Shown: positions 54,565-63,323, numbered from the stretch's first letter. The stretch is DNA of 64,000 bases from Akkermansia muciniphila (GCA_943333275.1 CALQSQ010000012.1:1-64000), one strand, 5' to 3'. Numbers and translations are program-made. Notes: generated by a model from the letters alone, not told the origin.

Positions 54565-55575
54565 TCAGCCCCGCCCACCCCGCCTCATGACCACCAGCGC
54601 GTCCCCCGGCAGCAGAATTGCAGCTGGCTGGGGATTCATGTCCGTGGTCCCTTCCTGCCGGAGGATCGCCACGGCCAGCAACCGACCCGTCGCCTCCTTT
54701 TCCACTTCCCCCACTGTGCGCCGCGCCCAAGGCGACGACACTCCGATCTCGATCTCCTCCATGTCCAGCCCAAGCTCGCTGAGATGGTGCTCGAAATCGA
54801 GACTCGACTTCGTCCTGCCGCCCAGCAGTTCGCGCGCATTGGGATGCAGGATCAGGTGCGCGATCCGGTCCGCCCCGATGTGGGCGGGCAGCACCACGCG
54901 ATTGGCTCCGGCCTGCATGAGTTTCCGCTCCGTGGACGGCACCTCCCCGCGCGCGATGATTTGAATGCCAGGGTTCATGTTGCGGGCGCTCAGCGTGATG
55001 AATACGTTCGCCGCATCGTTCGGCAGCACCGTGGCCAGCACCCGCGCCCGGGCAATCCCCGCCCCCTTGAGAACAGTTTCGTCTGTAGCCTCGCCCTGCA
55101 GCGTCAGCCAGCCGGATTCCCGCGCCTCCGCCACGCGGTCCGCCGCCTGATCCAGAATCACAAATGGGATCCCCCCCTGCTCAAGTTGACTGGCGATCAT
55201 TCTGCCGATCCGACCGAAGCCGCAGATGATCGTGTGGTTTTTTAGTTTCTCGATTTCGTTTTCCATACGTTTGCCTCCTAATGCTCGTTGAATTTGCGAC
55301 TCCGTCAGCCACTGAACCAATGTGCCAGTAATAAAAATGATCCCCGTGCACCCCAGGACGATCAGCGCCATCGTCCAAGCCCGCAGCGCGGGATCGGTCA
55401 CGGGATGAATCTCACTAAAACCCACACTGAACGCCGTGATGACCACCATATAGATCGCATCACCCCACGACCACCCCGCCCAGCGATACCCGCAGGCAAA
55501 CACCACCATCACCACGCCAACAAACGCGGCCGCATAAACCAGGTTTGCCCGGGGGTGACTGAGGGGATTCGGCAT
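54565..55575 (-). CDS. Potassium-channel-like protein with RCK (TrkA-N/TrkA-C) domains
   Basis: A 336-residue protein. Two membrane helices (VYAAAFVGVVMVVFACGY; MALIVLGCTGIIFITGTLV) flank a pore loop, followed by an RCK domain (TIICGFGRIGRMIASQLEQGG, residues 113-230) and a TrkA-C domain. This is the MthK/Kch layout, gating ion flow by a ligand on the RCK domain. The selectivity filter, normally T-V-G-Y-G-D, reads S-V-G-F-S-E (residues 50-55), so ion selectivity may differ. Its start faces the rhomboid gene across about 214 bases. Confidence 0.88.
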   Translation of the reverse strand: MPNPLSHPRANLVYAAAFVGVVMVVFACGYRWAGWSWGDAIYMVVITAFSVGFSEIHPVTDPALRAWTMALIVLGCTGIIFITGTLVQWLTESQIQRALGGKRMENEIEKLKNHTIICGFGRIGRMIASQLEQGGIPFVILDQAADRVAEARESGWLTLQGEATDETVLKGAGIARARVLATVLPNDAANVFITLSARNMNPGIQIIARGEVPSTERKLMQAGANRVVLPAHIGADRIAHLILHPNARELLGGRTKSSLDFEHHLSELGLDMEEIEIGVSSPWARRTVGEVEKEATGRLLAVAILRQEGTTDMNPQPAAILLPGDALVVMRRGGRG

Positions 55576-55789
55576 GATTGGGAGACCGGGAATTCACAAG
55601 CTGGAGTCGTGCCAACCGTTGCCTCCCTTTCCGCCAGGTTCCTGCCCCGCCTTGCCCCTTCTTTGACGGCTTCCGAGCCAGGAAACACCCAAGCCACCCA
55701 CCCCAGCCTCCCGACCTCACTTCCCGTGAATTAGCTCGCACTTGCGCTTCTCCTTGCCGTCGCCCCTTTTCTACCAGAATGGGTGCTCC

Positions 55790-56497
55790 ATGCTCTTCCT
55801 GATTCCAACCGACGTCGAGACCCTCGAGCGCCACCGGCCCTGGGCCAATTACGTTCTGATCGGACTCACGGTGGTGGTCTTTTTTTTGACGATCGGAGCG
55901 ACCGAAGCCTCCTCGTTGGTGGACGCCCTCATCCTCCAAAGATCGCATACGGCAGGCATTATTGGACATGTGTTTTTGCATGCCAACCTGGGGCACTTGG
56001 TTGGCAATATGATTTTCCTCTGGACCTTCGGCAACGTCATCTGCCGCACCACCAGCAATGCGCTTTATCCCGTGCTCTATTTCGTTTGTGCCTTCGGCGC
56101 CGCCGCCACCCACCTGCTCACCAGCCGTTCTCCCGCCGTGGGCGCCAGCGGGGCCATCAACGGGATCGTTGGCATCGCGCTGGCCATGTTTCCCATGAAC
56201 CGGGTGGACATGCGCTACCTCGTCATGACCACAGCGGGCACGTTTCAGATTCGGCTCTGGTTGCTGGCTTCCATCTGGTTCATCCTGGACTTGTGGGGAG
56301 CCAGCCGCGGCTCCGGCAACGTAGCCTACAGCGCCCACATCGGCGGCCTGCTCACCGGCATGGTCCTCGGCCTCTTCCTGCTGGCCACTGGCAAAGTCCA
56401 ATTGTCCATCTACGATCATAAATCGCTCTACGAAATGCTCACCGGCCGCGAACTCGAGCGCCTGACAGATGAATTCGAGCCCGATGAGGAAACATAG
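55790..56497 (+). CDS. Rhomboid family intramembrane serine protease
   Basis: A 235-residue protein with six predicted membrane helices. HANLGHLVGNM (His64, His69, Asn73) supplies the oxyanion region, the nucleophile is Ser120 in VGASGAINGI, and the partner His183 is in AYSAHIGGLLTG. Rhomboids cleave membrane proteins within the bilayer. The start at 55790 fits the family N-terminus better than an upstream ATG at 55742. A C-terminal cytosolic tail rich in Glu/Asp follows. Confidence 0.92.
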   Translation: MLFLIPTDVETLERHRPWANYVLIGLTVVVFFLTIGATEASSLVDALILQRSHTAGIIGHVFLHANLGHLVGNMIFLWTFGNVICRTTSNALYPVLYFVCAFGAAATHLLTSRSPAVGASGAINGIVGIALAMFPMNRVDMRYLVMTTAGTFQIRLWLLASIWFILDLWGASRGSGNVAYSAHIGGLLTGMVLGLFLLATGKVQLSIYDHKSLYEMLTGRELERLTDEFEPDEET

Positions 56498-56538
56498 GCC
56501 GGCCCATTTTCATCCGTCTCAGACCCTGATCCGCGGAA

Positions 56539-57351
56539 ATGCCGCACCCGGCGGACGACATTGCTCTCGCCCTTGAAATCCCAGCCCCGCAGCCGCCGAG
56601 AACGCCAGCGACTCCCCTGGCAGCACTGTGCCCAGCGTCGTCTCCGCATCCAGTCTTCGCAACGCGTGGCGGAACTCTCGCAGGAGCTGGCGGGGTGAAC
56701 GCAGGGGCTGGCGGAACTCTCGCAGGGGCTGGAGGGGGGAACGCAAAGGCTGAGGCCACGTTCGCAGCGCTGGAGGCAACTCTCGGAGTCACGGAGGCAA
56801 ACTTTTCGATGGCTGACAAAACTCTCTCCGTCGCGGAGAAAACCTTTTCCATGACGGACAAAACTCTCTCAGTCACGGACAAAACCTTTTCCACGGCGGA
56901 CAAAACTCTCTCAGTCACGAACAAAACCTTTTCCGTCCCGGACAAAACTCTCTCCGTTACGGACAAAACCTTTTCCATAACGGACAAAACTCTCTCCGTT
57001 ACGGACAAAACTCTCTCCGTCGCAGACAAAACTCCCTCAGCGCCCCAAAACCGCCCTTCCAACCGGGAAACGCCCGTTTCCCGCCCGGAAATCCCCGCTT
57101 CCACCCGCCCGGCCCGGGCCACCGCCTCCACAAACCACCCACGCCCATGCCACAGCCACCGCTCACCTGGGACGGCACCAATGCCGCCGACCATTCCCTC
57201 CTCGACCAGACCGAGGAAATCCTCCTCGGCCTCTACGTCAGCCTCCTCTGGAACCCCGCTTGGGCCACCAGAATCCAACCCCCGGAACCCAAACCCACCC
57301 CATCCGCCGAATACCCAAATTCATCGACTGCAGGTGGACCGGGTTTTGTAG
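56539..57351 (+). CDS. Candidate heptad-repeat protein (uncertain)
   Basis: A 270-codon open frame whose central half is the 21-bp array, read here as 18 heptads of the form K-T-[LF]-S-[VM]-[TA]-D. The upstream part (MPHPADDIALALEIPAPQP) and the Pro/Ser-rich downstream part have no recognised family. Codons in this frame (GAC, CTC, TCC, GTC) fit the local preference better than the antisense frame, which is open as well (56439-57278). It overlaps the ORF at 57147 in another frame, so one of the two, or a frameshift between them, must be wrong. Confidence 0.3.
   Translation: MPHPADDIALALEIPAPQPPRTPATPLAALCPASSPHPVFATRGGTLAGAGGVNAGAGGTLAGAGGGNAKAEATFAALEATLGVTEANFSMADKTLSVAEKTFSMTDKTLSVTDKTFSTADKTLSVTNKTFSVPDKTLSVTDKTFSITDKTLSVTDKTLSVADKTPSAPQNRPSNRETPVSRPEIPASTRPARATASTNHPRPCHSHRSPGTAPMPPTIPSSTRPRKSSSASTSASSGTPLGPPESNPRNPNPPHPPNTQIHRLQVDRVL
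56671..57048. repeat. 21-bp tandem repeat array, 18 units, alternating L/F types
   Basis: Eighteen consecutive 21-base units. The last eleven are close to GACAAAACTCTCTCCGTTACG, alternating with a version holding AACCTTTTCC in place of AACTCTCTC, so the true period in most of the array is 42 bases. The first seven units (from GGAACTCTCGCAGG) are more diverged. All units keep frame. Confidence 0.95.
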
Positions 57352-57404
57352 GCACGGGAACCCTTGCTGTAATCGTCGTTGATCCTTGCCATGGCTCGCA
57401 CTAA
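57147..57404 (+). CDS. Hypothetical protein, possibly partial
   Basis: An 85-codon ORF beginning MPQPPLTWDGTNAADHSLLD and continuing QTEEILLGLYVSLLWNPAW. Third positions are almost all C or G up to about 57310, which is typical for coding sequence in this genome, then the bias fades. This suggests either a short gene or the remains of a longer one cut near 57310. The frame is open upstream to before 57060. It ends eight bases before the start of the next gene. Confidence 0.4.
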   Translation: MPQPPLTWDGTNAADHSLLDQTEEILLGLYVSLLWNPAWATRIQPPEPKPTPSAEYPNSSTAGGPGFVGTGTLAVIVVDPCHGSH

Positions 57405-57412
57405 ATGCTGTC

Positions 57413-58624
57413 ATGTCCAACCCAACTGCAATCCTGGTTGCTGTACTCACGCTTGCCGCGCTGTGGTGCATTTGGCGGTATTTTCCCGTTTGGCGTTTCA
57501 ACGGTGAGGTGATCAGGCTTCACCAATGGCCAAGTTGGCGTTTGGTCTATAAACAAGAGAAACTCCGCCATGGAATAGATGCAGCCATGCGCCTGCATGG
57601 TTTGGCAAGGCTTGAAGCGTTGATCGCACTTGTTCCAGGAAGCTCTGGAAGGGTTGAGACGTGGCGGCTTTCCTCCGAAATTGTTGCGACAGGTCTTCCC
57701 GAGGCCCTGCCGTGGGCCGATCTTATGCTGGACCAGTGGGGCCAGGGCGATCAGGTATTGAAGGGGGTGCGTTTAGCGCTGAAGCGCAAGCTGGCGACGG
57801 AGGATTTCAGGATGAAAATATTCCAGCGACTCGTCCCCTGGCTGACTGCCGATGAAAGCAGGTGCAAGGCTCTGCCCGAAACCTTGCTGCTATTGGACCC
57901 TGATTGGGCTTTGCGTGTGCTTACCCAATCCGATGTCCTTACGCCGAAATCGCCCATTTTTAAGTCGGTCTGCGAGGCGCTGCGCAAGCATGGACATCAG
58001 TTTTCTGCCGATCAATACCGGGATTGGATGCGCTATCTCGAAGGTTTTCCGGATGATTATTCCAAAACGCAAAGCTATCTCGAAATTCTGAAAGCAGCAA
58101 TGATTCACGACCGGGCCGACACAGAAAAACGCCTCTGGGTAATGATTCGTCGTAAAGACGGTTGGTGTGCTCGCCAGGCCGCAGAATTTCTCTTGGAATC
58201 GCACGGTCAACCGCTGCCCCGGGACAAGATTCTGACTCAGGTCGAACGTGATGGCCCTGCCTCTTTGTCAGATGTTCACCGGACCGTCTGGCTGGTGGAT
58301 ATGGGATATGTCTATCCAGTCATCGAATGTGCTGGGCTGGCTGATTATTTCGAACGAGATGAGGCGGATCGATGGCCAGAAGTGATCGAAGCGTTGAGGC
58401 TAGTGGGGGCCAATCACAACGCTGACATGCTGCAAGCCGCAGCCGCATTGTTTGGTCCAAATGGGCCATCTCTCAACAAAACCGAAAGACACCAACAGCA
58501 GATTTCTATGGGTTCGCAATTTCCAGATTTGGTTGAGAAGCTTGTAGAGAATCATCCTGCAGGGAAGGAGGACGTGGACCTCCTTATTCTAATTTATCTT
58601 CTAGAGAAGGAAGCACTGGCTTAA
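57413..58624 (+). CDS. Membrane-anchored protein with C-terminal DMP19/DUF4375-like region
   Basis: A 403-residue protein. One N-terminal hydrophobic helix (AILVAVLTLAALWCIWRYF) anchors it; the bulk is soluble and helical. The C-terminal ~130 residues (VIECAGLADYFERDEADRW, HNADMLQAAAALFG, FPDLVEKLVENH) resemble the DMP19/DUF4375 fold, which mimics or binds nucleic-acid-associated proteins or serves as an immunity domain. Base composition is more AT-rich than that of neighbouring genes, which could mean acquisition. The family call is from motif appearance only. Confidence 0.6.
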   Translation: MSNPTAILVAVLTLAALWCIWRYFPVWRFNGEVIRLHQWPSWRLVYKQEKLRHGIDAAMRLHGLARLEALIALVPGSSGRVETWRLSSEIVATGLPEALPWADLMLDQWGQGDQVLKGVRLALKRKLATEDFRMKIFQRLVPWLTADESRCKALPETLLLLDPDWALRVLTQSDVLTPKSPIFKSVCEALRKHGHQFSADQYRDWMRYLEGFPDDYSKTQSYLEILKAAMIHDRADTEKRLWVMIRRKDGWCARQAAEFLLESHGQPLPRDKILTQVERDGPASLSDVHRTVWLVDMGYVYPVIECAGLADYFERDEADRWPEVIEALRLVGANHNADMLQAAAALFGPNGPSLNKTERHQQQISMGSQFPDLVEKLVENHPAGKEDVDLLILIYLLEKEALA

Positions 58625-58672
58625 CACCGTTCTCGAAGCAGGTGTGGGTAGAGGGGTGAAGGCGTGAAAAGG

Positions 58673-58694
58673 TGTCAGGAAAAGTTTCCTGACA
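58673..58694 (-). terminator. Terminator hairpin downstream of the ABC-F gene
   Basis: TGTCAGGAA and TTCCTGACA form a perfect 9-bp stem around a 4-base loop. Read on the minus strand, the stem is followed by CCTTTTC, about 35 bases past the ABC-F stop codon. Confidence 0.5.
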
Positions 58695-58728
58695 GGAGTT
58701 CCCTGGGGAGAGGTCTTTAAGGGGTGTC

Positions 58729-60606
58729 TCAGCCTTTGTCAGTGCCGCCGCCGAGGGCTTCGAGGGCTTCCTGGGCTTTTTCCCAGGCGGCTTGGCGGGA
58801 TTCGAGTTGCTGCTGGGTGGCGGCGATCTGGCGGTTGAGGTCGATGGCGCGGCTGCCGCTGGCGTAGGTCTCGGGCTTTTCCATTTCGATGGTGAGCTGG
58901 CGGAGTTTCTCCTCGAGTTTGCTGACTTCGCGTTCGATCAGATTCGTTTTCTCCTCCTGTTCCTTGCGGAGTTTGCTGCGGGCCTGGCGGGCTTCGGCTT
59001 CGGCGCGTTTCTGTTCCTTGGTCTTAAAGACGGAGACCTTGGGGGCGGCGGCGGTGACGGTGGATTCCCCGGCGCGGGAATCGGTCAGTTTCTCACCTGC
59101 GGTGAGGGCCTGGCGTTCGTTGCCAGCGTTGGCCTTGTCGAGGTAATACTGGTAGTTGCCGGCGTATGGAGTGAGCTTGCCCGCACTGATGTGGAGGACG
59201 GTGGTGGCCATGGCGCGGATGAAATAGACGTCGTGGCTGATGAAGATGAGGGTGCCTTCGTATTCTTTGAGAGCATTGGCCAGGGCATCGATGCTGCCGA
59301 TGTCGAGGTGCGTGGTGGGCTCGTCCATGAGAAGGAGATTCGGCGGGGCGAGGAGCATTTTACACAGGGCGAGACGGGTCTTTTCCCCGCCGCTGAGAAC
59401 GGCAACGGGCTTGAAGACATCATCGCCCCGGAAAAGGAAGGCGCCGAGAATGGAGCGGGCCATCTGTTCAGGCACGCGCTCGGGCAGGTCCATGGCTTCC
59501 TCGAGGACGGTGCGTTCCATGTTGAACATTTCATGGCGATACTGGCTGAAGTAGCCGGCCTTGACGTTGTGGCCGAGTTCCCGTGCGCCCTGCTGGGGCT
59601 GGAGGACGCCGGCGAGGAGTTTGAGCAGGGTGGACTTGCCCGCGCCGTTCGGGCCGACGAGCACGGTGCGCTGGCCACGCTCGAGTTCGTAGTCCATGCC
59701 CTCGTAAACGTGGACCTGATCGTAGGCGAAATGGATGTTCTTGAGCGCACAGACGCGCTGGCCGCTGCGGGGGGGCTGGGGAAAACGGAAGGCGATCTTT
59801 TTCTCGGACCCCAGCGGAGCTTCGATCTTCTCCATGCGGTCGATCTGCTTGAGCTTGCTCTGCGCCTGCGCGGCCTTGCTGGCCTTGGCACGGAAGCGGT
59901 CGGCGAAGTCCTGCAGCTTGCCGATTTCCTTCTGCTGGTTCTCGTAGGCCTGGGCGTGGATGACCTCGCGGGCTTCCTTTTCCAGGACGTAGTCGTCGTA
60001 GTTGCCACGGTAGCGGGTGAGCTTCTGGCGGCCGAGTTCGATAATGCCATCGATGAGGTAATTGAGAAATTCCCGGTCGTGGGAAATCATGAGGATCGCC
60101 CCGCCGTAACGGCGTTTGAGGTATTCCTGGAACCAGAGCAGGGATTCGAGGTCGAGGTGATTGGTGGGTTCGTCGAGGAGCAGGAGATCCGGCTCCATGA
60201 CGAGCAGTCGAGCGAGGTGGGCGCGCATGACCCAGCCGCCGGAAAGTGTGCGGGCGGGGCGGTCGAAATCCGATTCACGGAAGGCGAGTCCGCGCAGGAT
60301 CGTTTTGGCCTTGGGTTCGGTTTCCCAGTTCACTTCATCGGGCGGTCCGAGCGTGAGTTCGAGGACGGTCTGATCGCCCACGGGGGCACTTTCCTGCGGC
60401 AGGTAACCGAACGTCGCACCCTTTTCCCAGAGGACTTTGCCCTCGTCGGGTGAGGCTTCCCCTAGGATGATGGAGAGCAGGGTCGTCTTGCCAGCGCCAT
60501 TGGGGCCGACGAGGCCGAGCCGGTCGCCACGGTTGAGTTGGAGCGTGACATCGGAAAACAAAACACGGCCGGCGAAGGCTTTGGAAACGGCGGAAAGACT
60601 GAGCAT
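58729..60606 (-). CDS. ABC-F family ATPase (Uup/EttA-like)
   Basis: A 625-residue soluble protein with two ABC modules and no membrane domain. Walker A GPNGAGKTTLLS (near residue 36) and GPNGAGKSTLLKLL; signatures TLSGGWVMRAHLA and LSGGEKTRLALCK; Walker B LLLLDEPTNHLDLES and LLMDEPTTHLDIGS. The P-site linker between modules is present (about residues 245-290). A C-terminal coiled coil (ARQARSKLRKEQEEKTNLIE) follows. ABC-F proteins act on the ribosome to relieve stalling or give antibiotic resistance. The first signature has W where E/Q is common. Confidence 0.93.
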   Translation of the reverse strand: MLSLSAVSKAFAGRVLFSDVTLQLNRGDRLGLVGPNGAGKTTLLSIILGEASPDEGKVLWEKGATFGYLPQESAPVGDQTVLELTLGPPDEVNWETEPKAKTILRGLAFRESDFDRPARTLSGGWVMRAHLARLLVMEPDLLLLDEPTNHLDLESLLWFQEYLKRRYGGAILMISHDREFLNYLIDGIIELGRQKLTRYRGNYDDYVLEKEAREVIHAQAYENQQKEIGKLQDFADRFRAKASKAAQAQSKLKQIDRMEKIEAPLGSEKKIAFRFPQPPRSGQRVCALKNIHFAYDQVHVYEGMDYELERGQRTVLVGPNGAGKSTLLKLLAGVLQPQQGARELGHNVKAGYFSQYRHEMFNMERTVLEEAMDLPERVPEQMARSILGAFLFRGDDVFKPVAVLSGGEKTRLALCKMLLAPPNLLLMDEPTTHLDIGSIDALANALKEYEGTLIFISHDVYFIRAMATTVLHISAGKLTPYAGNYQYYLDKANAGNERQALTAGEKLTDSRAGESTVTAAAPKVSVFKTKEQKRAEAEARQARSKLRKEQEEKTNLIEREVSKLEEKLRQLTIEMEKPETYASGSRAIDLNRQIAATQQQLESRQAAWEKAQEALEALGGGTDKG

Positions 60607-60745
60607 GGAAGGGAGGGAGGGAAAGGCGGTTCTCTCCGTGCCCTCATTTCCGGAGGGTGCAAGTAAACAATCCGCGCCGGGATGCCGCAGACCGGAGTTT
60701 CAATTGGCTCTCGACACGGCTGGCGGATGGATTTACCGAAGGTCC

Positions 60746-61558
60746 ATGAATGACCTGCTGATCGCCGGAGGCCTGATCCTTGCCGGGTTCGCTTTGCGGA
60801 CCTTCGCAAGCGTGTGGCTGGGTCGGATGGGCAATCTGTGCGTGCTCTGTGGAACTTACCTGGCCGCGATGGCTTTGTTCCATTCCGTGGGGCTGGCGGT
60901 GGCAGTGACGTCACTGTGGCTGGTGGTTCCGGCTGTCCGGGTGCTTTGGACGGCGCATCATTTTGAGCTGCCGTTGGACAAACGCTTCAGCCCCCGGCGT
61001 CCTCCCAGCCGCGAGGATTTCCCTCAGTTGGAGGAGCTGACGCGGGAGTTTACCGGCGAGGGATTTGTGGAGGTGGAGGACGTGGGTTGGCAGTCGGCGA
61101 AATGGGAGCAATTTTCACGGCTGCTCATCAACGAGGACCTGCAGGTGCAGGGGTCGATTCATTTTCACCGGCAGGGCACTGGCGCGATGGTTTATGTCTC
61201 CCTTGTCAGCAGAACCGCCGATGGCCGGCAGTGGACAACCTGGAATTACCCCTACCGCCTTGGTCTGACGGTTCCTCCGGAAATGGTGCTGAATTCCGAA
61301 CCTGATGCGCAATCGCTCGCGGATCTGCTCGCGCGCCATGAAACATTTGTGGCCTGCAAAACCGCCGCTGCCGAAATCCTCACACCCGACCCCGAGCGGT
61401 TGGTGGAAATGACGCAGGACGAATTGTGCCGCCAGATCGATCACAATCTGGATGCCGGTCTGCTGCAACTTTCCGGCGCGGGAAAATTTACCTATTCCTG
61501 GCGCGGCACGCTTTACGTTTTGCGTCAATTTCTAATCGACCTCCTTCGTTACCCCTGA
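60746..61558 (+). CDS. Membrane protein of unknown function
   Basis: A 270-residue protein. Two to three N-terminal membrane helices (LLIAGGLILAGFALRTFASVW; MALFHSVGLAVAVTSLWLVV) precede a soluble domain of about 190 residues (TREFTGEGFVEVEDVGWQSA, GAMVYVSLVSRTADG, NSEPDAQSLADLLARHETFV). I recognise no family. It leads a plus-strand run with the lipoprotein, folK and panB, 11 bases ahead of the lipoprotein. The start at 60746 is the first ATG before the membrane helices. Confidence 0.7.
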   Translation: MNDLLIAGGLILAGFALRTFASVWLGRMGNLCVLCGTYLAAMALFHSVGLAVAVTSLWLVVPAVRVLWTAHHFELPLDKRFSPRRPPSREDFPQLEELTREFTGEGFVEVEDVGWQSAKWEQFSRLLINEDLQVQGSIHFHRQGTGAMVYVSLVSRTADGRQWTTWNYPYRLGLTVPPEMVLNSEPDAQSLADLLARHETFVACKTAAAEILTPDPERLVEMTQDELCRQIDHNLDAGLLQLSGAGKFTYSWRGTLYVLRQFLIDLLRYP

Positions 61559-61569
61559 TACTGCTCCCC

Positions 61570-61944
61570 ATGAAAATCCTGCTCCTACTCCCCCTCCTGT
61601 TCACGCTTTGCACCAGTTGCAAATCGCACAAACCCAACACGCTCACCGCCGCCTATGCCGACACTTTCAAGCCGGACGTGAGCCTCGGCTCGCGTTATAA
61701 GACCAAGTCGTTCACGGCCTTTTATGACGAACAGCCGGATTCCCTGATTTCCAAAACACCGACGCACGTCTGGGCCACCAGCCATGTGGTGCAGCTCATG
61801 GATGCCAACTCCGGCCGTGGCTGGGCGCGGGTGCTCGATGAGGATGGGAAGTCGGGATTCGTGAAATTTTCCAACCTCAAAATCGTCCCCTTTGAACAAC
61901 AACCCTCCGCCCCCAAACGCCGCAAGCCTCGCGACGACTATTGA
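61570..61944 (+). CDS. Small SH3-like lipoprotein
   Basis: A 124-residue predicted lipoprotein (signal MKILLLLPLLFTLCTSC with lipobox LCTSC). The mature part holds an SH3b-like strand series (HVVQLMDANSGRGWARVLDE, GKSGFVKFSNLKIV) and a basic C-terminus (KRRKPRDDY). SH3b domains often bind cell-wall peptides. It is in the folK-panB run. Confidence 0.75.
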   Translation: MKILLLLPLLFTLCTSCKSHKPNTLTAAYADTFKPDVSLGSRYKTKSFTAFYDEQPDSLISKTPTHVWATSHVVQLMDANSGRGWARVLDEDGKSGFVKFSNLKIVPFEQQPSAPKRRKPRDDY

Positions 61945-61963
61945 GAGGGGCCACCCGCCGGGC

Positions 61964-62458
61964 ATGACCATGGCCACCATCGCGCTGGGCTCCAACCTCG
62001 GGGACCGCGTTGCCAATCTGCAGGCGGCGCGTGACCGACTGCCCTGCGAACGGGCGTCGGCCATTTACGAAACGGCACCGGTCGATTGCCCGGAAGATTC
62101 TCCGCCATTTCTCAACTGTGTGCTGGAGGTGAAATGGGAGGGCACCGCGGAATCGTTGCACGCGCTGGGAAAATCCATCGAGGCCAGCCTCGGCCGGCCG
62201 GCGGTGCGCGGCTTCCATGAACCGCGGGCCATCGATGTGGACCTGCTGGCGTTTGGTGATCTGGTGCTGGATTCGCCATCGCTGATTTTACCCCATCCTC
62301 GCCTGCACCTGCGGAGATTCGTGCTGCAACCCTGGGCGGAAATTTCGCCGGACTTGCTCCTGCCGGGATTCGCGTTGAGCATTGGCGAAATGCTGGATCA
62401 ATTGGAATCCCCCGAGCCCCCGCTCCGCAAACACCCCCGCCAATGGAAACTCCCCTGA
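61964..62458 (+). CDS. folK: HPPK, 2-amino-4-hydroxy-6-hydroxymethyldihydropteridine pyrophosphokinase
   Basis: A 164-residue enzyme of folate synthesis that transfers pyrophosphate from ATP to hydroxymethyldihydropterin. Motifs: IALGSNLGDRVANLQAA, SAIYETAPVDCPEDSPPFLN, EPRAIDVDLLAFGD with its metal-binding Asp pair, and LPHPRLHLRRFVLQPWAEI. The start at 61964 gives the standard N-terminus. It overlaps panB by 16 bases. Confidence 0.95.
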   Translation: MTMATIALGSNLGDRVANLQAARDRLPCERASAIYETAPVDCPEDSPPFLNCVLEVKWEGTAESLHALGKSIEASLGRPAVRGFHEPRAIDVDLLAFGDLVLDSPSLILPHPRLHLRRFVLQPWAEISPDLLLPGFALSIGEMLDQLESPEPPLRKHPRQWKLP

Positions 62459-63219
62459 CGCTCGAAACCAAACTGGCAAACCTCGCCGCTCTCAAACCCT
62501 CCGGCCAAAAGGTCTGCGTACTCACTGCCGCGGATTACCCGACCGGCAGACTGCTCGATGAGGCGGGCGTCGACATCGTGCTCGTCGGCGATTCGCTCGG
62601 CATGGTGGTGCTGGGTTACCCCGATACCGTGGAGGTGACGCTCGCGGAAATGTTGCATCACACACGCGCCGTGCGCCGCGGAGTGCAGCGCGCCCTCATT
62701 GTGGGGGATTTGCCCTACCACACCTATCTCACGCCCGGCCAGGCGGTGGAATCGGCGCAGGCGCTGGTGGAGGCCGGGGCCGATGCCGTGAAACTGGAGG
62801 GAGGGGTGGCAATGCTGCCGCAAATCGAGGCGATTATCAAAGCAGGCATTCCCTTCGCCGGTCACATTGGCATGCTGCCGCAATCGGTGCGACTGGAAGG
62901 TGGCTACAAGAAGAAAGGCAAATCCGAGGCCGAGGCTGATCTGCTGCTGGCAGATGCGCTTGCACTGGATGAAGCGGGGTCGGTGGCCATCGTGCTTGAA
63001 GGCATGGTCCCGGCGGTGGCGGCTAATATTTCCCGCAGGGTCACATGCCCAACAATTGGAATTGGTTCCGGGCCGGATTGCGATGGCCAGGTGCTGGTGA
63101 CGGCGGATCTCGTCGGGGCCTTTCCCTGGTTCCGCCCGCCCTTTGCCAAAGCCCGCGCTGACGTGGCGGGTGCCATCCGCTCGGCCGTCACCGAATTCCA
63201 GTCGGCGGTGCGGTCCTGA
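62443..63219 (+). CDS. panB: 3-methyl-2-oxobutanoate hydroxymethyltransferase
   Basis: A 258-residue TIM-barrel enzyme that makes ketopantoate for pantothenate and coenzyme A. Visible family segments: VLTAADYPTGRLLDEAGVDI, VLVGDSLGMVVLGY with the Mg-binding Asp, VGDLPYHTY, AVKLEGG, GHIGMLPQSV, GIGSGPDCDGQVLV. The length is usual. Start overlaps folK by 16 bases, which implies coupled translation in a cofactor operon. Confidence 0.97.
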   Translation: METPLTLETKLANLAALKPSGQKVCVLTAADYPTGRLLDEAGVDIVLVGDSLGMVVLGYPDTVEVTLAEMLHHTRAVRRGVQRALIVGDLPYHTYLTPGQAVESAQALVEAGADAVKLEGGVAMLPQIEAIIKAGIPFAGHIGMLPQSVRLEGGYKKKGKSEAEADLLLADALALDEAGSVAIVLEGMVPAVAANISRRVTCPTIGIGSGPDCDGQVLVTADLVGAFPWFRPPFAKARADVAGAIRSAVTEFQSAVRS

Positions 63220-63323
63220 GTTGATTTTCCGTGAAAGTGGGGCGATGCGTAGTTGCCCAGCCCGACTTTTAACGAATACTTTCGATCTCAAGATCGTTCC
63301 TCACCCGTGAATTATTTTTGGTT

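Noticed and set aside
56439-57278. 279-codon open frame on the minus strand across the repeat array
   Set aside because: Its codons (GTA, AGA, TTG, GTT) are unusual for this genome while the plus-strand reading uses preferred codons; it is probably an antisense shadow of the array.
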